DNA from: Candidatus Obscuribacterales bacterium
Lineage (GTDB): Bacteria; Cyanobacteriota; Vampirovibrionia; Obscuribacterales; Obscuribacteraceae
Assembly (NCBI GenBank): GCA_031292355.1
Contig: JARLHI010000060.1
Location: forward strand, 368,607-432,606
Length of the DNA: 64,000 nt
Direction: 5' to 3'
In this document: piece after piece, positions 34,294 to 41,873 of the stretch
Position numbering within the stretch: position 1 is the first letter of the stretch
Layout of the letters: each line of letters begins with the position of its first letter
The notes under the pieces: generated by a model
The model's database searches: none
What the model was told of the DNA's origin: nothing
The model's input: only the letters and a program-made list of their open reading frames with translations
Position numbers and translations under genes: made by a program

Positions 34294-35753
34294 CAGGACT
34301 CTGACTCAATCTCTTCTTCATCTAAAGGTAGGCTGAACCAGAAGGTGGCACCATTTCCTGGCACGCTCTCGACCCCAATTGCACCGTTGTGTTTATTTAC
34401 TATTTGTTTGCAAATTGCCAGTCCCAGTCCATAACCAGAGCTACCACCGGCTTTGAGATTTTGTTCTACTCGAAAGAATTTTTCAAATACGCTTTCATGC
34501 AAATGGCTAGCTATTCCAGGGCCTTGATCTGAAACTGCAAATCGTACTGTCTTCTTTTCTTTTTTTACACTAATAAGTACTGTCGTTTCAGATGGTGAGT
34601 AGCGTATGGCGTTGCCGATGAAATTACTTAAGACCTGTACCAGGCGATTTCGATCACCAATGATTGAGACTGTTTCAACATCTGAAGTTAATACAATGGA
34701 TTTTCGTTCTGCCTGGGTCGTCACTAAATTGCATGCGTCATTAACCAGGTCTGCAGCACTCACAAACGAGACATCTAAAGTCAGATCTGTTCCTTCCATT
34801 TTATCGAGAGCAAGCATGTCTTCGAGTAGCGTGGTGATTTGGGTAAGTGATTGATGCAGGGTGCGAATTCTTTTTTCAGCAATCGTAATCAACCCGGACT
34901 CGGCGTTGAGAAGCATTGCCTCAAAACTCAAGCCAATAGCAGTGAGTGGATTTTTTAAATCGTGAGCAAGCATCTGTAACAGAGATTTTCGGTGAGCAGC
35001 GGCTTTGATCAGTTCGCCAGATGCTTCTCGCATAGCGCTATCTAGAAATGCGATTTCATCGGTGCCCCCTATTTTGTAAGGTAATTCGGAGCTGGTTGGC
35101 AGAACACGAGCATTTTTGACCAGCAGATCGACTCTTTGCGTAATGTTTTTAATAAAGAAAGTAATCAAAACTAGAGCCAGTGAAAAATCAAAAATTGATG
35201 CGCCCACAATCAGTCTTTTGATTTTTTCGCGAGACTCTTGTTCTTTTAGCCTTTCTTCTTCCAAAAGTCTCTCTTCGTTGTTCCAGGCGTTGTAGACAAT
35301 CGGGCCGGCTGATTCGGCGTTGGCAATTACTTCTTTGGTCAGCATGAGCCGCTGCAAAGAATTCATTGGCAAGTCATCATCTTGATTCTGCAACAGCGCA
35401 AGCAGCTTGTATTGAGCGCTCACAAGATGTTTGGATGAACTGAACACTTGCTGGTAGTCTTCGCTTGTGTCTTTTAAATAGGCTTCCAATGCTGCCAGGT
35501 GTGTGTCCATCAGCGTTTTGTATTGCGTCAGAGGCATGATTCCACTGGAGCCCTTGCTAACATTTGCAAGGGTGCGGCAGAACTGGATAATTACAAAATT
35601 CATTTCTCGCGACATATTTATATGACGAGTTTGATTAACAATACTTCTTTCGGTTTGTTCAATCAATTTAAAAAGCTGGAAGAAGAAAATTCCTTGCGCT
35701 GCAAGCGGTAGACACAAGTATATGAGCCCTTTATGAACAATCCGCAGTCTCAT
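34290..35753 (-). CDS. Membrane sensor histidine kinase
   Basis: 487 residues. Two membrane helices (about 10-30 and 182-202) flank a helical periplasmic sensor domain of about 150 residues resembling CHASE3/four-helix-bundle sensors. A HAMP-like linker follows (203-255). The dimerisation/phosphoacceptor domain has H264 in MLAHDLKNPL, and the ATPase domain has the N-box FIGNAIRYSPSE, G1 DQGPGIA, F-box EKFFRVE, and G2 GYGLGLAICK. All motifs for kinase activity are intact. It lies 7 bp downstream of the OmpR-type regulator on the same strand and should phosphorylate it. The stimulus is unknown. Confidence 0.9.
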   Translation of the reverse strand: MRLRIVHKGLIYLCLPLAAQGIFFFQLFKLIEQTERSIVNQTRHINMSREMNFVIIQFCRTLANVSKGSSGIMPLTQYKTLMDTHLAALEAYLKDTSEDYQQVFSSSKHLVSAQYKLLALLQNQDDDLPMNSLQRLMLTKEVIANAESAGPIVYNAWNNEERLLEEERLKEQESREKIKRLIVGASIFDFSLALVLITFFIKNITQRVDLLVKNARVLPTSSELPYKIGGTDEIAFLDSAMREASGELIKAAAHRKSLLQMLAHDLKNPLTAIGLSFEAMLLNAESGLITIAEKRIRTLHQSLTQITTLLEDMLALDKMEGTDLTLDVSFVSAADLVNDACNLVTTQAERKSIVLTSDVETVSIIGDRNRLVQVLSNFIGNAIRYSPSETTVLISVKKEKKTVRFAVSDQGPGIASHLHESVFEKFFRVEQNLKAGGSSGYGLGLAICKQIVNKHNGAIGVESVPGNGATFWFSLPLDEEEIESESC

Positions 35754-35760
35754 ATTGCGC

Positions 35761-36441
35761 TCACGAAGGTTCTTCTAGGCTGTATCCGAAGCCTCTTCGG
35801 TGCAAGATTAATGCCGGCAATCCTGCCAGTTCCAACTTGCGTCGTACGACGCGGATGTGCACTCTAACAGTTTCTTCTGACGAGTTGCTGTCTGATTGCC
35901 AGATGGCATTGAATAATTGGTCAGTAGTAAATGATTCTCCCTTGTTCCGCAGCAGGTACTCAATCAGATTATATTCGACGGCCGTAAATTGGGCGACTTT
36001 AGTCTCTGAGCTAATCAATCTTCTGCGGCTGTCGAATGTGATGTTGCTAATTCTTATAACATCGACGGTGGCGATTCCTCTGGGTTGACGCATGACGTTA
36101 CGAATGCGCGCCATCAGTTCTCGTTTTTCAAATGGTTTTGTTATGTAGTCGTTACTGCCCGCGTCGAGACCTGATTCTATGTCAGCTACGTCGTTTTGAC
36201 CGGTGATGAAAATTATGGGCATGGTGCCGCCGCTCGCACGATAACGCGTGCATAGCTCCAGTCCAGTCAAATCAGGAAGGCACCAGTCTAGAAGCACCAA
36301 GTCGTAACTGAATTGCGAAATAAGCTGAAGACCGTCAGCACCATTGTTTGTTGTTTCTATGGTCCAACCACTGTGCCTTAGTAATTCTGCCAAGGTGTTT
36401 GCCACATTGGGATCGTCTTCAATTATGAGCGCTTTCGACAA
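35761..36441 (-). CDS. OmpR/PhoB-family response regulator
   Basis: 226 residues from a TTG at 36441 with GAGGG 4-5 nt upstream. A longer form from a GTG at 36483 is unlikely because a TATAAT promoter element lies between them (36473-36478). Receiver domain: acidic pair in IIEDDPN, phosphoacceptor D52 in DLVLLDWCLPD, K102 in ITKPFEKREL. The C-terminal winged helix (about 130-226) contains QFTAVEYNLIEYLLRNKGE, SEETVRVHIRVVRRKLE and RRGFGYSLE. It is the cognate regulator of the downstream kinase and probably autoregulates through the direct repeats at 36516-36537. Confidence 0.92.
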   Translation of the reverse strand: MSKALIIEDDPNVANTLAELLRHSGWTIETTNNGADGLQLISQFSYDLVLLDWCLPDLTGLELCTRYRASGGTMPIIFITGQNDVADIESGLDAGSNDYITKPFEKRELMARIRNVMRQPRGIATVDVIRISNITFDSRRRLISSETKVAQFTAVEYNLIEYLLRNKGESFTTDQLFNAIWQSDSNSSEETVRVHIRVVRRKLELAGLPALILHRRGFGYSLEEPS

Positions 36442-36472
36442 TGCACCCTCGTTATGGTCGCCAATTAAATGA

Positions 36473-36537
36473 ATTATACACACGCTGTTCAGTTTAATCG
36501 ACAGGAATTGTTCAGCATTAACGTCGCATTAACGTCG
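36473..36537 (-). promoter_or_regulatory. Response-regulator promoter with tandem 11-bp operator repeats
   Basis: On the plus strand CATTAACGTCG occurs twice in direct tandem (36516-36526 and 36527-36537), an 11-bp period equal to one helical turn, as in PhoB/OmpR boxes. Reading the minus strand, a perfect TATAAT (36478 to 36473) lies 37 bp downstream of the repeats. At the -35 position the sequence is poor (CGATTA), the layout of an activator-dependent promoter. The inferred start of transcription near 36466 gives a leader of about 25 nt before the TTG. Confidence 0.65.
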
Positions 36538-36621
36538 ATGCCTCAATACTGTCTGCATGGAAAGCGTCTTCTCAATCTAGCAAATCAAATTTCTAACAGT
36601 CAACCCACAGAGGTACAACCG

Positions 36622-36909
36622 ATGTCAACTAACTCAAATAATGAAATCCGCTCCGGTTCAGATCGTGGTCCGTCCATTGAATCCTCCCGTGCCGCCGACA
36701 AGATGCTCACTGCATCTATGGACACCGCATCAGGGCATAGTGCTATTCAAATTTTCAATGAAATGAACGCTGGCGGCCATAAGAACCCTGTCTGTTTGCC
36801 AGACTTGACTTTAACTGACGGTTCGAAACCGTCCACTTCACCTCGCCCCGGCTCTGATTCCAACTCTGGGCCAATTGTGGTGCCGACAGAGCGCGAGGAA
36901 AAGAAATAG
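36622..36909 (+). CDS. Small disordered protein of unknown function
   Basis: 95 residues from the ATG at 36622 with AGAGG about 10 nt upstream. The sequence is rich in Ser, Asn, Thr, Pro and Gly and probably unfolded, apart from a possible helix at SAIQIFNEMNAGG. No signal peptide or known domain. It is divergent from the response-regulator gene, and the direct repeats at 36516-36537 lie about 85 bp upstream of it, so it may belong to the same regulon. Coding status is moderately supported. Confidence 0.5.
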   Translation: MSTNSNNEIRSGSDRGPSIESSRAADKMLTASMDTASGHSAIQIFNEMNAGGHKNPVCLPDLTLTDGSKPSTSPRPGSDSNSGPIVVPTEREEKK

Positions 36910-37083
36910 CTCCCAGATCAATAATGTTTTGAAATAGCCCTTTTTTAAAGTTCCATCAGCATAGGTCGATGTCATTCCCCAGACATCGATTTTTGCATGG
37001 TGCTGATACGTTTTATCAATTAGGCGCGTCGGATATGGGGAACCGCTAACAATAATGCAATCTTCTTGCCACGCTCGTTTGGG

Positions 37084-37494
37084 TTATTTCTTTATGTGGT
37101 AAATTTGTAACTGTTGGTCTACGGCTTCGCGAATTTTTTTGGATGTCTCTGGATCATTTTCGTCAAATTCCAGAAATGCATTTACCGCGCCAGAGTCAAT
37201 CAGCGCACCAAATGTGGTGCGAATCATCTGGGCATTGTCGGAAGGTAATAAGCGCACCATGATGATGGGCTTGTTCCGGTGCTCGAAGTTATTACGAATG
37301 ATTGATACTAGCTGGACGCCTCGCGAGTCATCAAAGTGAGCACCTATAATGAAGGCATCGATTTCGTGGCGAAGAAGCCAATAGTCGGCCGCTTTAATAT
37401 CGAGTGCCGTCAAAATGTCATAGCCAGTAAAGGCTTTTTCCGTTTTTGCCAGGGCTCTTGGGTCTTGGGCAATCAAGATTTTTACAGGCGGCAT
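37084..37494 (-). CDS. Orphan receiver-like protein
   Basis: 136 residues from the ATG at 37492-37494; an in-frame TTG at 37572 could extend it by 26 residues. The fold pattern is that of a CheY-type receiver: strand VKILIAQDPRALAKTEKAF at the N-terminus, DAFIIGAHFDDSRGVQLV where the phosphoacceptor would lie, and KPIIMVRLLPSD. The acidic pair normally found after strand 1 is replaced by QDP, and the Asp after strand 3 is shifted into GAHFDD, with no clear Lys at the end of strand 5. It is probably a degenerate receiver acting without phosphorylation. Confidence 0.6.
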   Translation of the reverse strand: MPPVKILIAQDPRALAKTEKAFTGYDILTALDIKAADYWLLRHEIDAFIIGAHFDDSRGVQLVSIIRNNFEHRNKPIIMVRLLPSDNAQMIRTTFGALIDSGAVNAFLEFDENDPETSKKIREAVDQQLQIYHIKK

Positions 37495-38023
37495 ATTTGC
37501 ATTCTCAGGATTGGCATATCCTAAAACACCAGCAACATCGGATGCTATTCTCGCTAAGTAATGTAAGCGCAAAGTGTCGATTACATTTTGTGTCCGGGTT
37601 TTTTATACAGTTTGGAGATCTGAGGCTACCGACAGTGAATCTTCGCTTGAACCTAATATCTCCATTGCATCCTTCACGATACGTTCAGCGAAAAGTGATT
37701 TTTGTTGTTCCGCTTTTCTTGACCAGAGTTCAACGATAATGTGCGGCATATGTATGTGTCTTTGCGTGTTTGACCAACTTTAAGAGTGGCGCAGGAACGC
37801 AAAATTCTGCTGAATGGTCATTGAACGAGTTTCGAGCGTCAAGGATAGCAATTTAAGCTTCACTTTTGGTCAACAGCCCAGAAGTCTTATCCTAGTGACA
37901 TTTTTTAGAAATCCGCCTGGACCAACGACTTTCTTGTCCCGATTCCACCCTCTGGGTATATATCAAAAAAGTCTCTGAGCCCGTCATAAAACTGCTGGGA
38001 GTTGCTCCGGCTATATGACAAAA

Positions 38024-38071
38024 AATTGCCGCTTGGCGTAAGAAAAATGTCTTACAAGCTTCGCGGCAATT
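38024..38071 (-). terminator. Second terminator downstream of the 133-residue gene
   Basis: On the minus strand a 9-bp outer stem AATTGCCGC/GCGGCAATT encloses an inner stem GTAAGA/TCTTAC. It runs straight into a T tract (six A at 38020-38025 on the plus strand). This is a good intrinsic terminator for transcripts coming from the BCAA operon and the 133-residue gene. Confidence 0.7.
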
Positions 38072-38098
38072 GCTCAATTTTCAGTCTTAGCAAGTCAA

Positions 38099-38141
38099 AC
38101 TCGAATGGTTTGAAAAATGCAAAATTTTTCCAACCACTCGA
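38099..38141 (-). terminator. First terminator-like hairpin downstream of the 133-residue gene
   Basis: A long imperfect inverted repeat, CTCGAATGGTTTG pairing with CAACCACTCGAG, begins 7 bp after the stop codon at 38148. It has an A/T-rich inner part and is followed on the minus strand by a weak T stretch. It probably works in tandem with the hairpin at 38024-38071. Confidence 0.5.
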
Positions 38142-38147
38142 GGATTT

Positions 38148-38549
38148 TTAACTGAGAGCGCCCTGTGGTAGAGCCATCATCTCTGCTTTTTTTCCAGTGG
38201 CATGAATTCCCGTCTGATTAACATAGACGTTGCCTGTATCTTCTTCGCTGACCTGCCAGAGGTCGAAATAATTGCGCACTACCCAACCACGAAATTCGTC
38301 AGTGTTGGTCTTGGTCCAGGTCCAGCCTGCAGAACTGGCCATAGCCGACAGTTCGCCTTTATCATCGTATGCAAATGAATATGTCACTTCAGTATTGGTA
38401 AAACGAAATGTTGAAATCTGTCCAGCAGCGTTCATGGCATAGACATCGCCACGCATATTCAGACGTTTTTGATCTTTTACGGCACTTTTTGGGCTTTGCC
38501 GATAGTCTGACGAGCTTTCTTGATTACTTGTCTGATTAGAACCTTGCAT
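38148..38549 (-). CDS. Small YD/Rhs-like repeat protein
   Basis: 133 residues, ATG with AGGAG about 7 nt upstream. A polar Ser/Gln-rich N-terminus is followed by strand-turn segments: VYAMNAAGQISTFRF, VTYSFAYDDKGELSAMA and WTWTKTNTDEFRGW. These resemble the YD-type units of Rhs-like proteins and the repeats of the LysM protein at 15933. There is no signal peptide. It lies 76 bp downstream of leuB on the same strand but has its own ribosome site and probably a function unrelated to leucine synthesis. Function unknown. Confidence 0.65.
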   Translation of the reverse strand: MQGSNQTSNQESSSDYRQSPKSAVKDQKRLNMRGDVYAMNAAGQISTFRFTNTEVTYSFAYDDKGELSAMASSAGWTWTKTNTDEFRGWVVRNYFDLWQVSEEDTGNVYVNQTGIHATGKKAEMMALPQGALS

Positions 38550-38625
38550 TGTTGTTCTCCTGTGTTGGGTAATTTGCCATTATCTGGACTTATAGTTTTC
38601 GATCTCTTTCAGGACAGAATCATGT

Positions 38626-39738
38626 TCATGACAGAACTGGGCTCAGTTTCATCAAATGGGCGAGGATTCCGTCGGTCATCTGGACTGTCGTTACTGCCTG
38701 AGTTTTTCCAGAGGAATCTGGAGTGAGGATATCTGTAGTTCTCAGTCCCTGTTTTAGTGTTAATGAAACGGCGTTTTCGATCGCTTGTGCAGCTTCTTCG
38801 GCTTGGAACGAAAATCTCAGCATCAGGGCGACTGATAAAATCTGAGCAATTGGATTGGCGCAGCCTTTGCCGGCTATATCCTGGGCTGAACCACCCGGTG
38901 GCTCATAAAGTCCAAACCCTGCTTCGTTTTGACTTGCTGAAGCCAAAAGTCCAAGCGAGCCAGGTAAAACGGCAGCAGCATCCGAAAGAATGTCTCCAAA
39001 CATATTGGTTGTGACGACAACGTCGAATTGCGAAGGGTCCCGGATAATCTGCATAGCGCAGTTGTCGACGAGCATATCCTCCAGTTTTACTGTTGGGTAT
39101 TCCTGCGCTACCTCATGCACCACTGTGCGCCACAATTTAGATGCATCAAGCACATTCGCTTTGTCGACGCTTGTGACTTTGTTGTTCCGCTTTAATGCTG
39201 CTTTAAAAGCGGCGTGCGCAACAGAGGCAACCTGGTCTTCAGTGTAGGTTGAAAGGTCGGTCGCAACACGTCTTCCGTCTTTTAGGAACGTTTTTTTCTC
39301 ACCAAAATAGGCATCACCAAGTAATTCGCGTACAAATAAAATATCGACTCCGCGAGCGATAATCTCTTCTTTCAACGGGCACAGGGCGGCAAGCTCAGGG
39401 ATTACTTTGACCGGGCGAAGATTAACGTTGAAATTGAATGTTTTGCGTAACGAAAGTATAGAATTAGCTTCGCAATTCTTCCATTTTGGCAAATTCATAT
39501 CGGCTACGGGACCGCCTACAGAGCCAAACAAAATAGCATCTGATTCTCGGCACAGCTTCAGTGTTTCTTCAGGCATGTGACTGCCGAATTTGTCAAAAGC
39601 AGCGCCACCAGCAAGTGCATGACGTGTCTCGAACTTAAGCGGAAAGATTTCGCTGACGGCAGACAACACTCGTAGTGCTTGAGCCATTACTTCTTCGCCG
39701 ATTCCGTCTCCAGGCAACACTGCCACTTTCTTTGTCAT
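38626..39738 (-). CDS. leuB: 3-isopropylmalate dehydrogenase
   Basis: 370 residues from the ATG at 39738 (AAGGA 6 nt upstream); an ATG two codons earlier abuts the ribosome site and is unlikely. It oxidises and decarboxylates 3-isopropylmalate to 2-oxoisocaproate with NAD+, the third step of leucine synthesis. Signatures: VLPGDGIGEEVM at the N-terminus, LFGSVGGP, substrate-binding LRKTFNFNVNLRPVK, and the metal/cofactor loop VVTTNMFGDILSDAAAVLPGSLG. Length is typical. It is the last gene of the ilvD-C-B-N-cimA-leuC-D-B run and follows leuD by 39 bp. Confidence 0.95.
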   Translation of the reverse strand: MTKKVAVLPGDGIGEEVMAQALRVLSAVSEIFPLKFETRHALAGGAAFDKFGSHMPEETLKLCRESDAILFGSVGGPVADMNLPKWKNCEANSILSLRKTFNFNVNLRPVKVIPELAALCPLKEEIIARGVDILFVRELLGDAYFGEKKTFLKDGRRVATDLSTYTEDQVASVAHAAFKAALKRNNKVTSVDKANVLDASKLWRTVVHEVAQEYPTVKLEDMLVDNCAMQIIRDPSQFDVVVTTNMFGDILSDAAAVLPGSLGLLASASQNEAGFGLYEPPGGSAQDIAGKGCANPIAQILSVALMLRFSFQAEEAAQAIENAVSLTLKQGLRTTDILTPDSSGKTQAVTTVQMTDGILAHLMKLSPVLS

Positions 39739-39777
39739 GATCATTCCTTTTAAATTCTTGTTGAATTTTTTGTTGAA

Positions 39778-40359
39778 TTACTTTTGCGTAAGCGCCGACT
39801 TGTCTTTGAAGGCTTTGATTTCGTCTTTAAAAGACAGAATGTAATCGATGTCATCTAAGCCATTAAGTAAGCAATGCTTGCGGAATGGGTTGTAGTCAAA
39901 GCTAACGTCGGTGCCATCAGGCAAGCTCACGGTTTGTTTCTCTAAATCAATCGACAATTCATAACTACCCGAGCGCCCTTCAAGCAAAATACGATCGACA
40001 ATTGCTTCAGGCAATACGACAAGAAGAAATCCATTTTTTGCGCTATTGCCGGAGAAAATATCAGCAAACGATTTTGCTACCACTGCCTTGAAGCCAGCTC
40101 CATCAAGCGCCCAAACGGCATGTTCGCGCGACGAGCCACAACCGAAGTTGTGATCGGCAACGAGAATTTCGGCACCTTTATATTTTTCTTGATTGCTGGG
40201 GAATTGTGGATCTGCCTGGCGCAAACGAACGAATAGGTTTTCGCCGTAGCCTTCACGACTGATACTGGTCATGAATTGAGCGGGAATAATCATGTCTGTG
40301 TCGACGTCTTTAAGTGGCAACGGCATCACTTTTGACTTGATTGTTTTGTAAGCTCTCAT
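39778..40359 (-). CDS. leuD: 3-isopropylmalate dehydratase small subunit
   Basis: 193 residues, ATG with AGGAAG upstream. LeuD pairs with LeuC to isomerise 2-isopropylmalate to 3-isopropylmalate. Signatures of the swivelling aconitase domain: LPLKDVDTDMIIPAQFM (residues 14-30), NFGCGSSREHAVWAL and VVAKSFADIFSGNSAKNGFL. The C-terminal FRKHCLLNGLDDIDYIL is typical of bacterial LeuD of this length. It lies 53 bp downstream of leuC and 39 bp upstream of leuB. Confidence 0.95.
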   Translation of the reverse strand: MRAYKTIKSKVMPLPLKDVDTDMIIPAQFMTSISREGYGENLFVRLRQADPQFPSNQEKYKGAEILVADHNFGCGSSREHAVWALDGAGFKAVVAKSFADIFSGNSAKNGFLLVVLPEAIVDRILLEGRSGSYELSIDLEKQTVSLPDGTDVSFDYNPFRKHCLLNGLDDIDYILSFKDEIKAFKDKSALTQK

Positions 40360-40412
40360 TTGTTCTTCCTTGAAATTAAACTTGAAATTTAAATTGACTG
40401 GGACTGCAAAAG

Positions 40413-41873
40413 CTAGGCTTTGGGCAGATAGTCGACTGGCGACGTTAGTTTGCCTTCAATGGCACTTGCTGCAACTGTAGCTGGCGATGCCAGATGCGTG
40501 ATGCTGCCTGGCCCCTGACGTCCCATAAAGTTACGGTTTGAGGAGCTGACGCAACGTTTTCCAGCAGGAACTTTGTCGTCGTTCATACCCAGACATAATG
40601 AGCATCCAGGCATTCTAAATTGTGCACCAGCTTCGGTGAAAATCACATCCAGACCTTCTTTTTGAGCTTGTGCCATCACAACCTCAGACCCTGGCACTAC
40701 ATAGAAGGTGACGTTCGGACTGACTTTGCGACCCTTCAAAATGCCAGCGGCAATGCGCAAATCTTCAATGCGGCCGTTCGTGCATGAACCGATAAACGCC
40801 CAATCTACGGGGGTTCCAGCGAGTGATTCGCCACCTTGTAAACCAACATAATCAAGCGCTTTCTCTGTCGAGACCTTTTTTGCAGGATCTGCAAAATCTG
40901 ATGGCGATGGCACTGCATGACTTAATTGAGTTGCTTGTCCTGGGTTCGTGCCCCATGTGATCATCGGTCCAAGATTGTCCAGATCAATAGTCAAACTCTG
41001 GTCGTAGCCTGCGCCTTCATCTGATTTGAAGCTGTTCCAGCGCTCAATCGCTTTATCCCAGATGGATGCATCAGGAGCATAACGACGCCCTTTGATATAC
41101 GAATAAGCTTTTTCATCTGGCGCAATCAAGCCTGCACGAGCCCCACATTCGATGCTCATATTGCAAACAGTCATGCGTTCTTCCATGCTCATTGCCCGAA
41201 TTGCTTCGCCGGTATATTCGATAACGTGACCGGTAGCGCCACCAATGCCAATTTCACCTATCAAAGCAAGAATCGCATCTTTGGCGTAAACGCCTTTTTT
41301 GAAACTGCCTTTGAACTCAACTTTCATGGTCAGTGGCTTTTCTTGTAGCAAACAGCCAGTAGCTAGAACGTGTCCAACTTCAGAAGTGCCGATACCAAAT
41401 GCCAGAGCACCAAAAGCGCCGTGCGTTGATGTATGCGAATCTCCGCAGACAACAGTCATACCAGGTTGTGTAGCGCCGAGTTCAGGACCAACTACGTGGA
41501 CGATGCCTTGATTGCCTGAGTCGAAATCCATAAATGGAATATTGTGATTCTTGCAATTCTGACGCAATGTTTCCACTTGCACTTTTGCTGCTTCGTCAAA
41601 AATCTCATGACGATTTTTGCGCGTCGGAATGCTGTGATCGATTGTCGCTAAGAGCGCTGAAGGATCAAAAACTTTTAGTCCTTTTTGATCGATAGTTTGA
41701 AAAGCCTGCGCAGAGGTCACTTCGTGAATGAGCATCAAGTCGATGGACAACACAGCCGGGTGACCTTCGAGTTGCTTAACCACATGTGCATTCCAGATTT
41801 TGTCGATAATGTTCAAAGCACCCTTTTTCGATGTCTCTTTGCTCGACTTTTTCTGTGTATCTGTGTTTGCCAT
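40413..41873 (-). CDS. leuC: 3-isopropylmalate dehydratase large subunit
   Basis: 486 residues, aconitase family. The [4Fe-4S] cluster ligands are visible in GSCTNGR and CSLCLG. Other signatures are VVCGDSHTSTHGAFGALAFGIGTSEVGHVLA (in the middle, split here for reading) and CGARAGLIAPDE. It catalyses the dehydration/hydration of isopropylmalate with LeuD; an identical partner could also isomerise citramalate to methylmalate after CimA. The start ATG overlaps the cimA stop by one base (TGATG), which couples their translation and fits a shared role of LeuCD in the leucine and citramalate branches. Confidence 0.95.
   Translation of the reverse strand: MANTDTQKKSSKETSKKGALNIIDKIWNAHVVKQLEGHPAVLSIDLMLIHEVTSAQAFQTIDQKGLKVFDPSALLATIDHSIPTRKNRHEIFDEAAKVQVETLRQNCKNHNIPFMDFDSGNQGIVHVVGPELGATQPGMTVVCGDSHTSTHGAFGALAFGIGTSEVGHVLATGCLLQEKPLTMKVEFKGSFKKGVYAKDAILALIGEIGIGGATGHVIEYTGEAIRAMSMEERMTVCNMSIECGARAGLIAPDEKAYSYIKGRRYAPDASIWDKAIERWNSFKSDEGAGYDQSLTIDLDNLGPMITWGTNPGQATQLSHAVPSPSDFADPAKKVSTEKALDYVGLQGGESLAGTPVDWAFIGSCTNGRIEDLRIAAGILKGRKVSPNVTFYVVPGSEVVMAQAQKEGLDVIFTEAGAQFRMPGCSLCLGMNDDKVPAGKRCVSSSNRNFMGRQGPGSITHLASPATVAASAIEGKLTSPVDYLPKA

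Larger units (their letters stand above)
37495..38147. other. 650-bp intergenic region with three consecutive hairpins
   Basis: No gene is supported between the receiver-like ORF and the 133-residue ORF. The distal part holds three inverted repeats in 160 bp: GTCATA/TATGAC at 37983-38019, AATTGCCGC/GCGGCAATT at 38024-38071 and a longer imperfect one at 38099-38141. The last two read as terminators on the minus strand. I see nothing definite in 37573-37980. Confidence 0.5.
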
